A stretch of DNA of 12,176 bases from a bacterium. GTDB taxonomy: Bacteria; Chloroflexota; Chloroflexia; Thermomicrobiales; UBA6265. The number at the start of each line of letters is the position of its first letter. Positions within the stretch are counted from its first letter, which is position 1. Shown here piece by piece: positions 7,051-12,176 of this stretch. The notes beneath the pieces are model-generated. The model saw only the letters and a program-made list of their open reading frames with translations, ran no database searches and had not been told where the DNA came from. The position numbers and the translations under genes were made by a program. The stretch is from NCBI GenBank assembly GCA_029977305.1, contig JAPOLF010000042.1, positions 1-12,176 of the forward strand, given 5' to 3'.

Positions 7051-7956
7051 TCAGTCAGCGGTCCCGGCAGCCGGTGCCTCAATGATCTCGGACGTCACGA
7101 CCGCCGCACTCGAGGGTACCGCCATCGCGCGCCGTCGCTTCAGGCGGTCTCGTGTCGAGGCGTAGGTCAGCACCACCACGAACACCGCCGCCGAGAACAG
7201 CACGATCGCCGCGCCCGACGCGATGTCGAACCAGTAACTCCCGTACATCCCGGCCACGCCGCACAGCGCCCCGATGATCGTCGACAGCACCATCGTCCGC
7301 CCGAACGAATCGGTCAGCTGCCGCGCCGTCGTCGACGGGATCACGATCGCCGCCGCGATCAGCGTCGCGCCCACCACGTTCAGCGACGCCACGATCGTCG
7401 CCGCCAGTGCCAGCGCAAACCCCGTCTCCACCCACGTCGAATGCACGCCGTAGATCGGCGCGATTTCCGGGTCGAACGTCGAGAATAGCAACTGCTTGTA
7501 GAACACCAGCACCGCGATCAGCACCACCAGAGCGACCGCCGCCATCACCATGATGTCCTGCGGCGTCACCCCGAGGATGTTGCCGAACAGCGCCGATTCG
7601 AAATCCCGGCTGAACGATCGCGTTTTGGAGATCAGCGCCACACCCAGCGCAAACGACGCCGTGGTGATGATCCCGATCGCCGCATCCGCCCCGATCCCGC
7701 GCTTCCGCGCCGCGCGATTGATCAGCAGCGCCGAGAGGAATCCCCACAGCCCCGCGCCGATGAAGAAGTTGATCCCCATCAGGTAGCTCACCACCGCTCC
7801 GCCGAAAACGGAGTGCGACAGCCCGTGCCCGATGTAGCTCATCTTCCGCAGCACGATGTAGACGCCCATCAGGCCGCACAGCGCCCCGATGATCAACGCC
7901 GCGATCAGGCCGTTGCGGAAGAACTCGTATTGCAATGGTTCAGTCAAGTACTGCAT
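7051..7956 (-). CDS. znuB: Metal (zinc-type) ABC transporter permease, ZnuB/ABC-3 family
   Basis: The membrane channel of a metal uptake ABC transporter, 301 residues with about eight or nine transmembrane helices. Family features are MGVYIVLRKMSYIGHGLSHSVFGGAV (30-55, the early loop that contacts the ATPase), AIGIITTASFALGVALIS (93-110), SALFGNILGV (121-130) and NVVGATLIAAAIVIPSTTARQ (193-213). The last is the typical ABC-3 permease segment. A basic patch RDRLKRRR (269-276) and a hydrophilic tail of about 25 residues end the protein. The start is taken as ATG 7954-7956, 10 bases after the stop of the ATPase gene and preceded by GCGAGG. An in-frame extension to 8019 would overlap the ATPase and adds an Arg-rich stretch not typical of the family. 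It is the last gene of the binding protein - ATPase - permease operon. Zinc rather than manganese is inferred from the binding protein. Confidence 0.9.
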   Translation of the reverse strand: MQYLTEPLQYEFFRNGLIAALIIGALCGLMGVYIVLRKMSYIGHGLSHSVFGGAVVSYLMGINFFIGAGLWGFLSALLINRAARKRGIGADAAIGIITTASFALGVALISKTRSFSRDFESALFGNILGVTPQDIMVMAAVALVVLIAVLVFYKQLLFSTFDPEIAPIYGVHSTWVETGFALALAATIVASLNVVGATLIAAAIVIPSTTARQLTDSFGRTMVLSTIIGALCGVAGMYGSYWFDIASGAAIVLFSAAVFVVVLTYASTRDRLKRRRAMAVPSSAAVVTSEIIEAPAAGTAD

Positions 7957-7966
7957 CTCGGCCTCG

Positions 7967-8788
7967 CTAGTCCGCTGCCTGCGTCGGCGCCAACCGATCC
8001 CCGAATGGACCGTGGTCATGCCCCTCGGCGATCAGGATGCCGCCCGTCTGCTCGTCGCGGAGCACCCGCATCGGTGCCCCGAAGGTCCGCGAGAGGATCG
8101 CCGGGGTGAACACATCCACCGGCGCACCTTGCGCGATCACGCCGCCATTGATGCACGCGACCCACGGCAGGTGTGCCGCCACCGCATTCAATTCGTGCGT
8201 CGACATCACGATCGTCACGCCCTGCTGATTCAGATCCACCAACAGGTGCAGGATGTCGTCGCGCGTCTTCACATCGACGCTCGCCGTCGGCTCATCGAGC
8301 AGCAACACCTGCGGCTGCCCGATCAGCGCCCGCGCCAAGAAGACCCGCTGCTGCTGCCCACCCGAGAGATCACGGATGTGTCGCTGCGACAGCCCGCCAA
8401 TCCCGAGCCGCGCCAGCGTCTCCTCCACGGCCTGCTTGTCCGCTTTCGACGCCCACGGCAACCGCCCCATCGCGCGGATCCTGCCCATCAGCACGACCTG
8501 CTCGACCGTCACCGGGAACGTCCAATCGACGGTCTCGGCCTGCGGCACATACCCGATCCCGATCGGCGGATGCCCGGGCGTCACGCGCGACCCCAACACC
8601 TCGACCTCGCCGCGCACGTGTGGCAACGCTCCAAGCATCGCCTTCAGCAACGACGTCTTCCCGGCGCCACTCGGCCCGACCAACCCCACGAATCGCCCCG
8701 CCGGAATTTCCAGCGAGACGCCTTGCAGGATCGGCTGGTCGCCATACCCGCCCGTCAGATGTGCGATGTGGATGATCGGTTCTGCCAT
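7967..8788 (-). CDS. znuC: Metal (zinc-type) ABC transporter ATP-binding protein
   Basis: The cytoplasmic ATPase that powers metal import, 273 residues. All nucleotide-binding motifs are intact: Walker A GPSGAGKTS (38-46), Q-loop YVPQ with Q83, signature LSGGQQQRV (141-149), Walker B VLLLDEP (161-167) with catalytic E166, D-loop ASVD and H-loop H198 (STHEL). QAETVDWTFPVTVEQVVLMGR (83-103) is typical of the manganese/zinc ABC ATPase group. The start ATG 8786-8788 has GGGAG six bases upstream, and lies only 22 bases after the binding-protein stop. After the H-loop, a C-terminal segment of about 70 residues includes GGVIAQGAPVDVFTP and a His/Asp-rich run (EGHDHGPFGD, about 255-264) that could bind metal; this is only a suggestion. 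The operon context makes the assignment secure at the family level. Confidence 0.93.
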   Translation of the reverse strand: MAEPIIHIAHLTGGYGDQPILQGVSLEIPAGRFVGLVGPSGAGKTSLLKAMLGALPHVRGEVEVLGSRVTPGHPPIGIGYVPQAETVDWTFPVTVEQVVLMGRIRAMGRLPWASKADKQAVEETLARLGIGGLSQRHIRDLSGGQQQRVFLARALIGQPQVLLLDEPTASVDVKTRDDILHLLVDLNQQGVTIVMSTHELNAVAAHLPWVACINGGVIAQGAPVDVFTPAILSRTFGAPMRVLRDEQTGGILIAEGHDHGPFGDRLAPTQAAD

Positions 8789-8810
8789 GTTGAACTCCCG
8801 GTGTGTGGTG

Positions 8811-9851
8811 CTAGTCCTGCGCGTAGGTGTCCCACGGCTCGATCCCGGCCAACGCCTCGGTGCTTCCCCCGAGCGCGTTCACCATCAGATCCATGTTTTT
8901 CAGCATCATCCCGATGTAGGTGTGCTCCGGCGCATTCGGCTCCCCCGGCGGGTCGTCATCGCGCAGTTGGTCGATGTACACCGCCCCGGATTCCTTCGCG
9001 ATCTGCTCCAGCACGTCGCTCGCGAAGACCTCAGACCCGAAGACCGCTGGAACCTGTGCCGCCTTGATCTGCTCGATCAAGGTCGCCACGTCCTTCGGCG
9101 ACGGCTCGGAGAAATCACTCGGCTGTGCCGCGCCGATCACCGTCATCCCCACATGCGGCGCGAAGTACGCCCAACTGTCGTGGTAAGTCAGCAACTTGCG
9201 GTTCGCCTCCGGGATCGACTGGATCGCCGCCACGATTCCCGCATCCAGCGCATCCAGCACCGCGCTGAACGCCGCCAGATTCGCCTCGTAGTACGCGGCG
9301 TTCTCCGGGTCGCGCGCCGACAGCGTCTCCGTCACGATCTCCGCATAGCGCTTCGCGAATGGCACGTTCGTCCAGAGGTGCGGATTCGGGTCGCCATCTT
9401 CCTCCGGGAAGGAGAAGTCGAATTTCCACTCCTCCGGCGTGATCGTCAGGTCACCCAGCGCGACGATCTCCGCCCCATCCTTGAGATTCGCCTCCGCCAG
9501 TTCCAGCGTCGGCAGCTCAAGATTCAACCCGTTCACGAAGATCACGTCCGCCGAGGCCAACACCTTGGCATCCGACGGCGCCGGCTCGAAGGTGTGGCTG
9601 TTCGTCCCGTCCGGCACCACACCCCTCAGGTTGATCTTCGTGCCGCCGATGTTCCGCACGATGCTGCTGATCGGCGCCACCGTCGTCACGACGTTCAGCT
9701 TCCCGTTGTCGGAGAGGTCATCCGCCCAGCCGAGCGAGGCCGATGGCGCATCGTCCTGCGCGGCGAGCACACGTCCGCCACCCAGCAACCCGAGGCCGAG
9801 CGCAACGCCGCTCCCGATCATGAGATGTCGCCGCGAACTTCGTGAAGTCAT
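8811..9851 (-). CDS. znuA: Metal-binding periplasmic/lipid-free protein of zinc ABC transporter (ZnuA/TroA family), Tat signal
   Basis: An extracytoplasmic binding protein of the cluster A-I (TroA/ZnuA/PsaA) family, 346 residues, that captures the metal and delivers it to the permease. The N-terminus SRRHLMIGSGVALGLGLLGGG (6-26) is a twin-arginine signal with likely cleavage after VLAA, and no lipobox cysteine is seen. Expected metal ligands are H86 (GTNSHTFEP), H158 (DPNPHLWTN), H224 (TYHDSWAYF) and an Asp in LRDDD (298-300). H158 and H224 are 66 residues apart, as in TroA. A histidine as third ligand is typical of zinc members, whereas manganese members such as PsaA have Glu there. The long His-rich loop of high-affinity ZnuA is missing and is replaced by a short acidic segment FPEEDGDPN. 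The start ATG 9849-9851 has GGAGGG upstream. It is the first gene of the operon, behind the palindromic operator. Confidence 0.92.
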   Translation of the reverse strand: MTSRSSRRHLMIGSGVALGLGLLGGGRVLAAQDDAPSASLGWADDLSDNGKLNVVTTVAPISSIVRNIGGTKINLRGVVPDGTNSHTFEPAPSDAKVLASADVIFVNGLNLELPTLELAEANLKDGAEIVALGDLTITPEEWKFDFSFPEEDGDPNPHLWTNVPFAKRYAEIVTETLSARDPENAAYYEANLAAFSAVLDALDAGIVAAIQSIPEANRKLLTYHDSWAYFAPHVGMTVIGAAQPSDFSEPSPKDVATLIEQIKAAQVPAVFGSEVFASDVLEQIAKESGAVYIDQLRDDDPPGEPNAPEHTYIGMMLKNMDLMVNALGGSTEALAGIEPWDTYAQD

Positions 9852-9878
9852 GCCCTATCCCTCCGTGATGCAACTCAT

Positions 9879-9906
9879 ACTACCTGCAAGTAGTTGCAAC
9901 TACATG
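9879..9906. promoter_or_regulatory. Two overlapping palindromic operator sites, likely bound by the adjacent Fur-family protein
   Basis: GTAGTTGCAACTAC at 9890-9903 is a perfect 14-bp palindrome. It can be extended to 20 bp (9887-9906) with one mismatched pair. The overlapping ACTACCTGCAAGTAGT at 9879-9894 is a second inverted repeat (5-bp arms around a TGCA core). The two are centred at 9886.5 and 9896.5, exactly 10 bp or one helical turn apart. They lie at the predicted start of the metal-transport transcript and cover the predicted -35 box of the regulator gene. This layout is what a Fur-family repressor site would show. The sequence is unlike the AT-rich Fur, Zur and PerR boxes I know, so binding is inferred from symmetry and position. 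Confidence 0.7.
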
Positions 9907-9922
9907 ATCCGAAGAGTAAAGT
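9894..9922 (+). promoter_or_regulatory. Predicted promoter of the Fur-family regulator gene
   Basis: TTGCAA (9894-9899) and TAAAGT (9917-9922) are separated by 17 bases, each with four of six matches to the sigma-70 boxes. Transcription would start near 9929. The -35 box lies inside the palindrome, so a bound repressor would block it: autoregulation. The two divergent promoters overlap at their -10 boxes. Weaker than the opposite promoter. Confidence 0.4.
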
Positions 9923-9941
9923 CCCCGATCATCCCCGTCAA
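9913..9941 (-). promoter_or_regulatory. Predicted promoter of the metal ABC operon
   Basis: Reading the minus strand, a -35 box TTGACG (9941-9936) and a -10 box TACTCT (9918-9913) are separated by 17 bases. Transcription would begin near 9906, just at the edge of the palindromic operator, and leave a leader of about 55 bases before the binding-protein start. The -35 matches five of six sigma-70 consensus positions. Confidence 0.55.
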
Positions 9942-10016
9942 CAGGCGGTGAGTAATTCGGGTTACCGACATCGCGGTGTTTCCGATTCCGCCGCCGCCAA
10001 AGACCGTGAGGACCGC

Positions 10017-10481
10017 GTGACTGAGCCACTGACCATCAACCGTTCCGCCGGCGATTGGGAGCACCTCGCTTGGCGCCTGCGCTCCATCGGCCAACGCGCC
10101 ACCCCGCAGCGCCTTGTCATCCTCGGCGCGCTGGAGCAGGGGAGGCACCTCTCCGCCGACGAGATCTACGCCCGGATTGAGGGAACCATCCCCGGCCTCA
10201 ACCGCAGCACCGTCTACCGCAACCTCGAACTCCTGCGTGATCTCGGCCTGATCAGCGAGACCGATCTCGGCGGCGGCACCCGCGAATACGAGCTCATCGA
10301 GGAACGCCACCACCATCTCGTCTGCCGAACTTGCGGCGAGCAGTGGGAGTTGGCCGACGCTGTCGTCTCCCCGTTGCGGGAGCGCATCGCCGCCCAGTAT
10401 GGATTCAACGCTGGTATAGACCACTTGGTGATTTTCGGCACCTGTGCGGCCTGCCAATCCCGCGTCGATCCCGCGGAGTAG
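10017..10481 (+). CDS. Fur-family metal-dependent transcriptional repressor (Zur-like by context)
   Basis: A 154-residue DNA-binding repressor of the Fur superfamily. The winged helix lies at about 15-85, with NRSTVYRNLELLRDLGLI (62-79) containing the recognition helix. The dimerisation domain follows, with HHHLVCRTCG (98-107). Two CxxC pairs, C103/C106 and C143/C146, form the usual structural zinc site. Likely regulatory-site ligands, by alignment from memory with PerR and Fur, are H44 (RHLSADEIY), E92, H98, H100 and E111. Zur proteins usually have a cysteine near E92, which is absent here. GTG 10017 is chosen because GAGG (10008-10011) precedes it by five bases and the length then fits the family. 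Earlier in-frame starts would add a disordered extension. It is divergent from the metal ABC operon and shares its operator, so control of that operon is very likely. Zinc, manganese or iron as co-repressor is open. Confidence 0.9.
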   Translation: MTEPLTINRSAGDWEHLAWRLRSIGQRATPQRLVILGALEQGRHLSADEIYARIEGTIPGLNRSTVYRNLELLRDLGLISETDLGGGTREYELIEERHHHLVCRTCGEQWELADAVVSPLRERIAAQYGFNAGIDHLVIFGTCAACQSRVDPAE

Positions 10482-10485
10482 CCTC

Positions 10486-11013
10486 ATGGTGGACCGTCCC
10501 ATCGCCATCAACGAGCCTGATGTCCTCTCATCGACCCAGCTCCGTGATCTCGTCGCGCTGCTGCAGGCGGTGGTCACCGAGGGCGCTTCGGTCGGCTATC
10601 TCAGACCTCCCGACGATCCCGCCGCCACCCTCTATTGGAGCGCGCTCCCGCGTCCGGGCGTTCGGCTCTTCCTCGCCGAATCAGCCGGTGCCGTTGTCGG
10701 CACCATCCAGCTCCACAACGCCGAATCCGCCAACGGCACCCACCGCGCCGAAGTCTGCAAGCTCCTCGTCTCGCCCACCCACCGCCGTCGCGGAATTGGA
10801 CTAGACCTCCTTCGTCACGTCGAATGCGCAGCCCGCGACGACGACAAACTCCTCCTCCACCTCGACACCCGCGTCGGTGATCCCTCCAACCTCCTCTACC
10901 AACGCGCAGGCTGGACCGAAGCTGGCACCATCCCCGCGTGGGCCCGCTCCACCGACGGCACCCTCGAAATGACCCGCTTTTGGTACCGGGATCTGCGCCA
11001 TCCGCTCGAATGA
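10486..11013 (+). CDS. GNAT family N-acetyltransferase
   Basis: A 175-residue protein with the GNAT fold, which transfers an acetyl group from acetyl-CoA to an amine. Seen here are the beta strands LFLAESAGAVVGTIQL (61-76), and motif A CKLLVSPTHRRRGIGLDLLRHVE (91-113), in which RRRGIG forms the acetyl-CoA pyrophosphate loop. The motif-B region LHLDTRVGDPSNLLYQRAGWTEAGTIPAW (124-152) has the usual YQRAGW element. The N-terminal 40 residues are helical and less conserved. The start ATG 10486 has GGAG at 10475-10478, overlapping the last codons of the Fur-family gene whose stop is at 10479-10481, so the two are probably translationally coupled. A longer frame from 10444 would overlap that gene and is rejected. 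The acceptor is unknown; co-transcription with a metal regulator is suggestive but does not define it. Confidence 0.88.
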   Translation: MVDRPIAINEPDVLSSTQLRDLVALLQAVVTEGASVGYLRPPDDPAATLYWSALPRPGVRLFLAESAGAVVGTIQLHNAESANGTHRAEVCKLLVSPTHRRRGIGLDLLRHVECAARDDDKLLLHLDTRVGDPSNLLYQRAGWTEAGTIPAWARSTDGTLEMTRFWYRDLRHPLE

Positions 11014-11017
11014 TCCG

Positions 11018-11046
11018 CCGACACCCGCCCGTCGCTGCGGCATAAT
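11018..11046 (+). promoter_or_regulatory. Possible promoter upstream of the Gly-rich repeat protein
   Basis: CCGACA (11018-11023) and CATAAT (11041-11046) are separated by 17 bases, matching four and five of six sigma-70 positions. This falls just after the acetyltransferase stop. A short inverted repeat ACGCGG / CCGCGT (11061-11066 and 11074-11079) follows in the leader. The message would have a leader of about 60 bases. Confidence 0.4.
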
Positions 11047-11112
11047 CGACTCACACAGCGACGCGGTACCGTGCCGCGTGCCCCCGTGCACACCACCAAA
11101 GGAGCCGCACCG

Positions 11113-11952
11113 ATGTCCTCCGCCGATGAACGCGCCCAGCGCAAAGCCGAGCGTGCCGAGCGCAAGGCCCTCCGCGACGCCCTCCGCGAAAACCCCGAGG
11201 CTCGCGCCCGTGCCGAGAAGTTCGTCACCGACTACACCAAGGGCAACCCCTACGACGACTACACCGATGCCGAGGCCGTCGAAGCCTTCGAATACGTCCG
11301 CGCCGAGGCCACCCCGGCGGAACTCCACGAAGCCCTCCGTGAGACCATCAAGCACTTCACCCCAGAGCAGCAGGCCGCCTTCATGGCGATGATGCAGGGC
11401 GACGACGACACCAGCCCTGCCATGGGCATCGCCGGCAAGGGCGGCCCGTCCGGTCTCGGCAACATCGACGACGTCCTCGGCGGCCTGATCGATCCGCGCA
11501 ACCAGAAGCTCAAGGGCGGTGCCAAACAAGCCCCGAGCTCTCCCTTCGCCGACGTCCTCGGTGGCCTCCTCGGTTCGGGTGGCATGCCCGCCCCGCAATC
11601 GATGCCCGCCCCCAACGCCATGGGCAACGATCCCATCGGCACCCTCCTCGGCGGCCTCCTCGGCGGTGGCATGGGTGGCATGGGCGGCGGCGCGCAGGCG
11701 AACGATCCGCTCGGCAGCCTCCTCGGCGGCCTGCTCGGCGGTGGTGCTGCCCCGCAGAAGCGCAACATGCCGGCGCAGGATCCCTTCGCCCAGATGTTCG
11801 GCGGCCTCCTCGGCGGCGGCTCCGGCCAGCCGATGGGCAACCCCTACAAGCAGGCCAAGCCCGAGCAGAAGGCCGGCATGGACAGCGCCATGATGAAGAT
11901 GATCATGGGCGGCATCGCGGCCTTCGCCATGAAGAAGATGCTCAGCAAGTAA
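11113..11952 (+). CDS. Unrecognised Gly/Leu/Met-rich repeat protein
   Basis: I do not recognise this 279-residue protein. The N-terminal third (1-95) is highly charged and predicted helical: ERAQRKAERAERKALRDALRENPEARARAEKF, then an acidic segment with YDDYTDAEAVEAFEYVR and FTPEQQAAFMAMM. The middle (117-236) holds five copies of a motif DPxxxLLGGLLGGG, at about 117, 143, 173, 198 and 223. The last three are exactly 25 residues apart and are joined by Pro/Ala/Met/Asn-rich linkers. The C-terminus (256-279) is a Met-rich hydrophobic helix ending in lysines, MMKMIMGGIAAFAMKKMLSK. There is no signal peptide. The LLGGLLGGG composition recalls DUF937/YidB-like proteins, but I cannot assign it there. 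ATG 11113 is chosen because AAAGGAG (11098-11104) precedes it; GTG 11071 has no binding site. Self-association or membrane contact through glycine-zipper-like repeats is inference. Confidence 0.85.
   Translation: MSSADERAQRKAERAERKALRDALRENPEARARAEKFVTDYTKGNPYDDYTDAEAVEAFEYVRAEATPAELHEALRETIKHFTPEQQAAFMAMMQGDDDTSPAMGIAGKGGPSGLGNIDDVLGGLIDPRNQKLKGGAKQAPSSPFADVLGGLLGSGGMPAPQSMPAPNAMGNDPIGTLLGGLLGGGMGGMGGGAQANDPLGSLLGGLLGGGAAPQKRNMPAQDPFAQMFGGLLGGGSGQPMGNPYKQAKPEQKAGMDSAMMKMIMGGIAAFAMKKMLSK
11461..11820 (+). repeat. In-frame tandem repeat encoding LGGLLGGG units
   Basis: The DNA core CTCGGCGGCCTCCTCGGCGG recurs with few changes near 11640-11670 and 11720-11745, and at 11800-11820. More diverged copies lie near 11480 and 11560. 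The last three are 75 bases apart, matching a 25-residue unit. Differences are mostly third-position changes, which suggests duplication followed by selection for the protein sequence. Confidence 0.75.
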
Positions 11953-11975
11953 GCCTGCTCTTCCTGTGAGACGAT

Positions 11976-12004
11976 GCACGGGCGGCCGACCAGGCCGCCC
12001 GTGC
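11976..12004. terminator. Strong hairpin after the repeat protein
   Basis: GCACGGGCGGCC (11976-11987) pairs perfectly with GGCCGCCCGTGC (11993-12004) around the 5-base loop GACCA, 24 bases after the stop. It is the strongest stem in the window (12 bp, nearly all GC). Only TGCGTTCC follows, so a classical U-tract is lacking. It separates the repeat protein from the next same-strand gene. Confidence 0.65.
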
Positions 12005-12026
12005 TGCGTTCCCCGCTGAGTTCGCC

Positions 12027-12176
12027 ATGCCGAAGTACGACTACACCTGCACCGCCTGCGACGTCTACTGGGAACTCGAACGCCCCATGGCCGACGCCAA
12101 TGCCTTCACCCTCTGCCACCTCTTCGGCGAGCACAGCAACCGCGTCTACACCATGCTCAAACTCCTCTTCAGACCG
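12027..12176 (+). CDS. FmdB-like zinc-ribbon protein, N-terminal part (cut by window edge)
   Basis: The first 50 residues of a small protein resembling the FmdB / putative regulatory zinc-ribbon family (start MPKYDYTCTAC, compared with the usual MPxYEYxCxxC). The first metal-binding pair, C8 and C11, is present. The second pair should be CxxC followed by Gly, but reads C30-H-L-F33-G, so one cysteine is replaced by phenylalanine (codon TTC at 12123-12125, one base from TGC). H31 and H36 are nearby and might substitute. The middle ELERPMADANAFTLC and the ending RVYTMLKLLFRP fit the family pattern. No ribosome binding site is visible before ATG 12027. The gene follows a strong hairpin, so it may have its own promoter or be read through at low level. 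The rest of the gene lies outside. The family call is probable; function in this family is mostly unknown. Confidence 0.68.
   Translation, partial: MPKYDYTCTACDVYWELERPMADANAFTLCHLFGEHSNRVYTMLKLLFRP

Noticed and set aside
7957..8019. Upstream start for the permease giving 21 extra residues
   Set aside because: It overlaps the ATPase gene and adds an Arg-rich stretch that family members lack; ATG 7954-7956 fits the operon spacing.
9894..10016. Longer N-terminus for the Fur-family regulator from the TTG at 9894 or GTG codons after it
   Set aside because: The extension is low-complexity and polar, would start inside the operator, and has no good binding site; GTG 10017 has GAGG and gives the normal family length.
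11461..11820. Repeats in the Gly-rich gene as a CRISPR-like or mobile repeat
   Set aside because: Units are in frame, spaced by whole codons and differ mainly at third positions, so they are protein repeats.
10801..11979. Long minus-strand open frame opposite the repeat protein and acetyltransferase
   Set aside because: Composition (Ala/Glu/Gly/His/Leu) and repeats mirror the plus-strand repeats; it crosses two real genes and lacks a binding site.

Overview
The window is 12,176 bases of GC-rich bacterial DNA, densely coded on both strands, with no gene-free stretch above about 180 bases. Short convergent intergenic regions carry GC-rich hairpins without T-runs. Most starts have a clear GGAG-type ribosome binding site. 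The gene mix is a sucA/sucB oxoglutarate dehydrogenase pair, a PIG-V-type membrane mannosyltransferase, DinB/mycothiol-isomerase-like domains, a Tat-exported metal-binding protein and a FmdB-like zinc ribbon. This would fit a GC-rich Chloroflexota (for example a Thermomicrobia-like lineage) or an actinobacterium. No rRNA or other phylogenetic marker is present, so this is only a guess. I see no mobile elements, CRISPR arrays, tRNAs or rRNAs.

Layout from left to right. (1) The 3' end of the 2-oxoglutarate dehydrogenase E1 gene, then its E2 partner (sucB), form one operon ending at a hairpin (2175-2204). (2) A PIG-V-like mannosyltransferase on the plus strand (2242-3498) converges on an acetamidase/formamidase-family gene on the minus strand (3563-4498), with a 10-bp-stem bidirectional hairpin between them. 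(3) Upstream of the amidase on the minus strand is a protein made of two tandem DinB/maleylpyruvate-isomerase-like domains (4579-5754). It is divergent from a FUSC-like membrane protein (5932-6987). The two divergent genes share a 9-mer at nearly the same distance from their starts. (4) A zinc-type ABC uptake operon, binding protein - ATPase - permease (9851 down to 7051, minus strand), is divergent from a Fur-family regulator and a GNAT acetyltransferase (10017-11013, plus strand). (5) A glycine-rich repeat protein of unknown function (11113-11952) ends at a 12-bp-stem hairpin and is followed by the start of a FmdB-like zinc-ribbon gene that runs off the right edge.

The best-supported regulatory story is in the 165 bases between the metal-uptake operon and the Fur-family gene. 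A perfect 14-bp palindrome and an overlapping 16-bp inverted repeat are centred exactly 10 bp apart. They lie at the predicted transcription start of the ABC operon and over the predicted -35 element of the regulator. This is what metal-dependent repression of uptake plus autoregulation would look like. The operator sequence does not resemble the Zur, Fur or PerR boxes I know. The regulator has a Fur/PerR-type ligand set, while the binding protein has a zinc-type set, so the sensed metal is open. I do not see a wholly new biological system. The operator, the double DinB protein, the repeat protein and the zinc ribbon lacking a cysteine are the items most worth checking.
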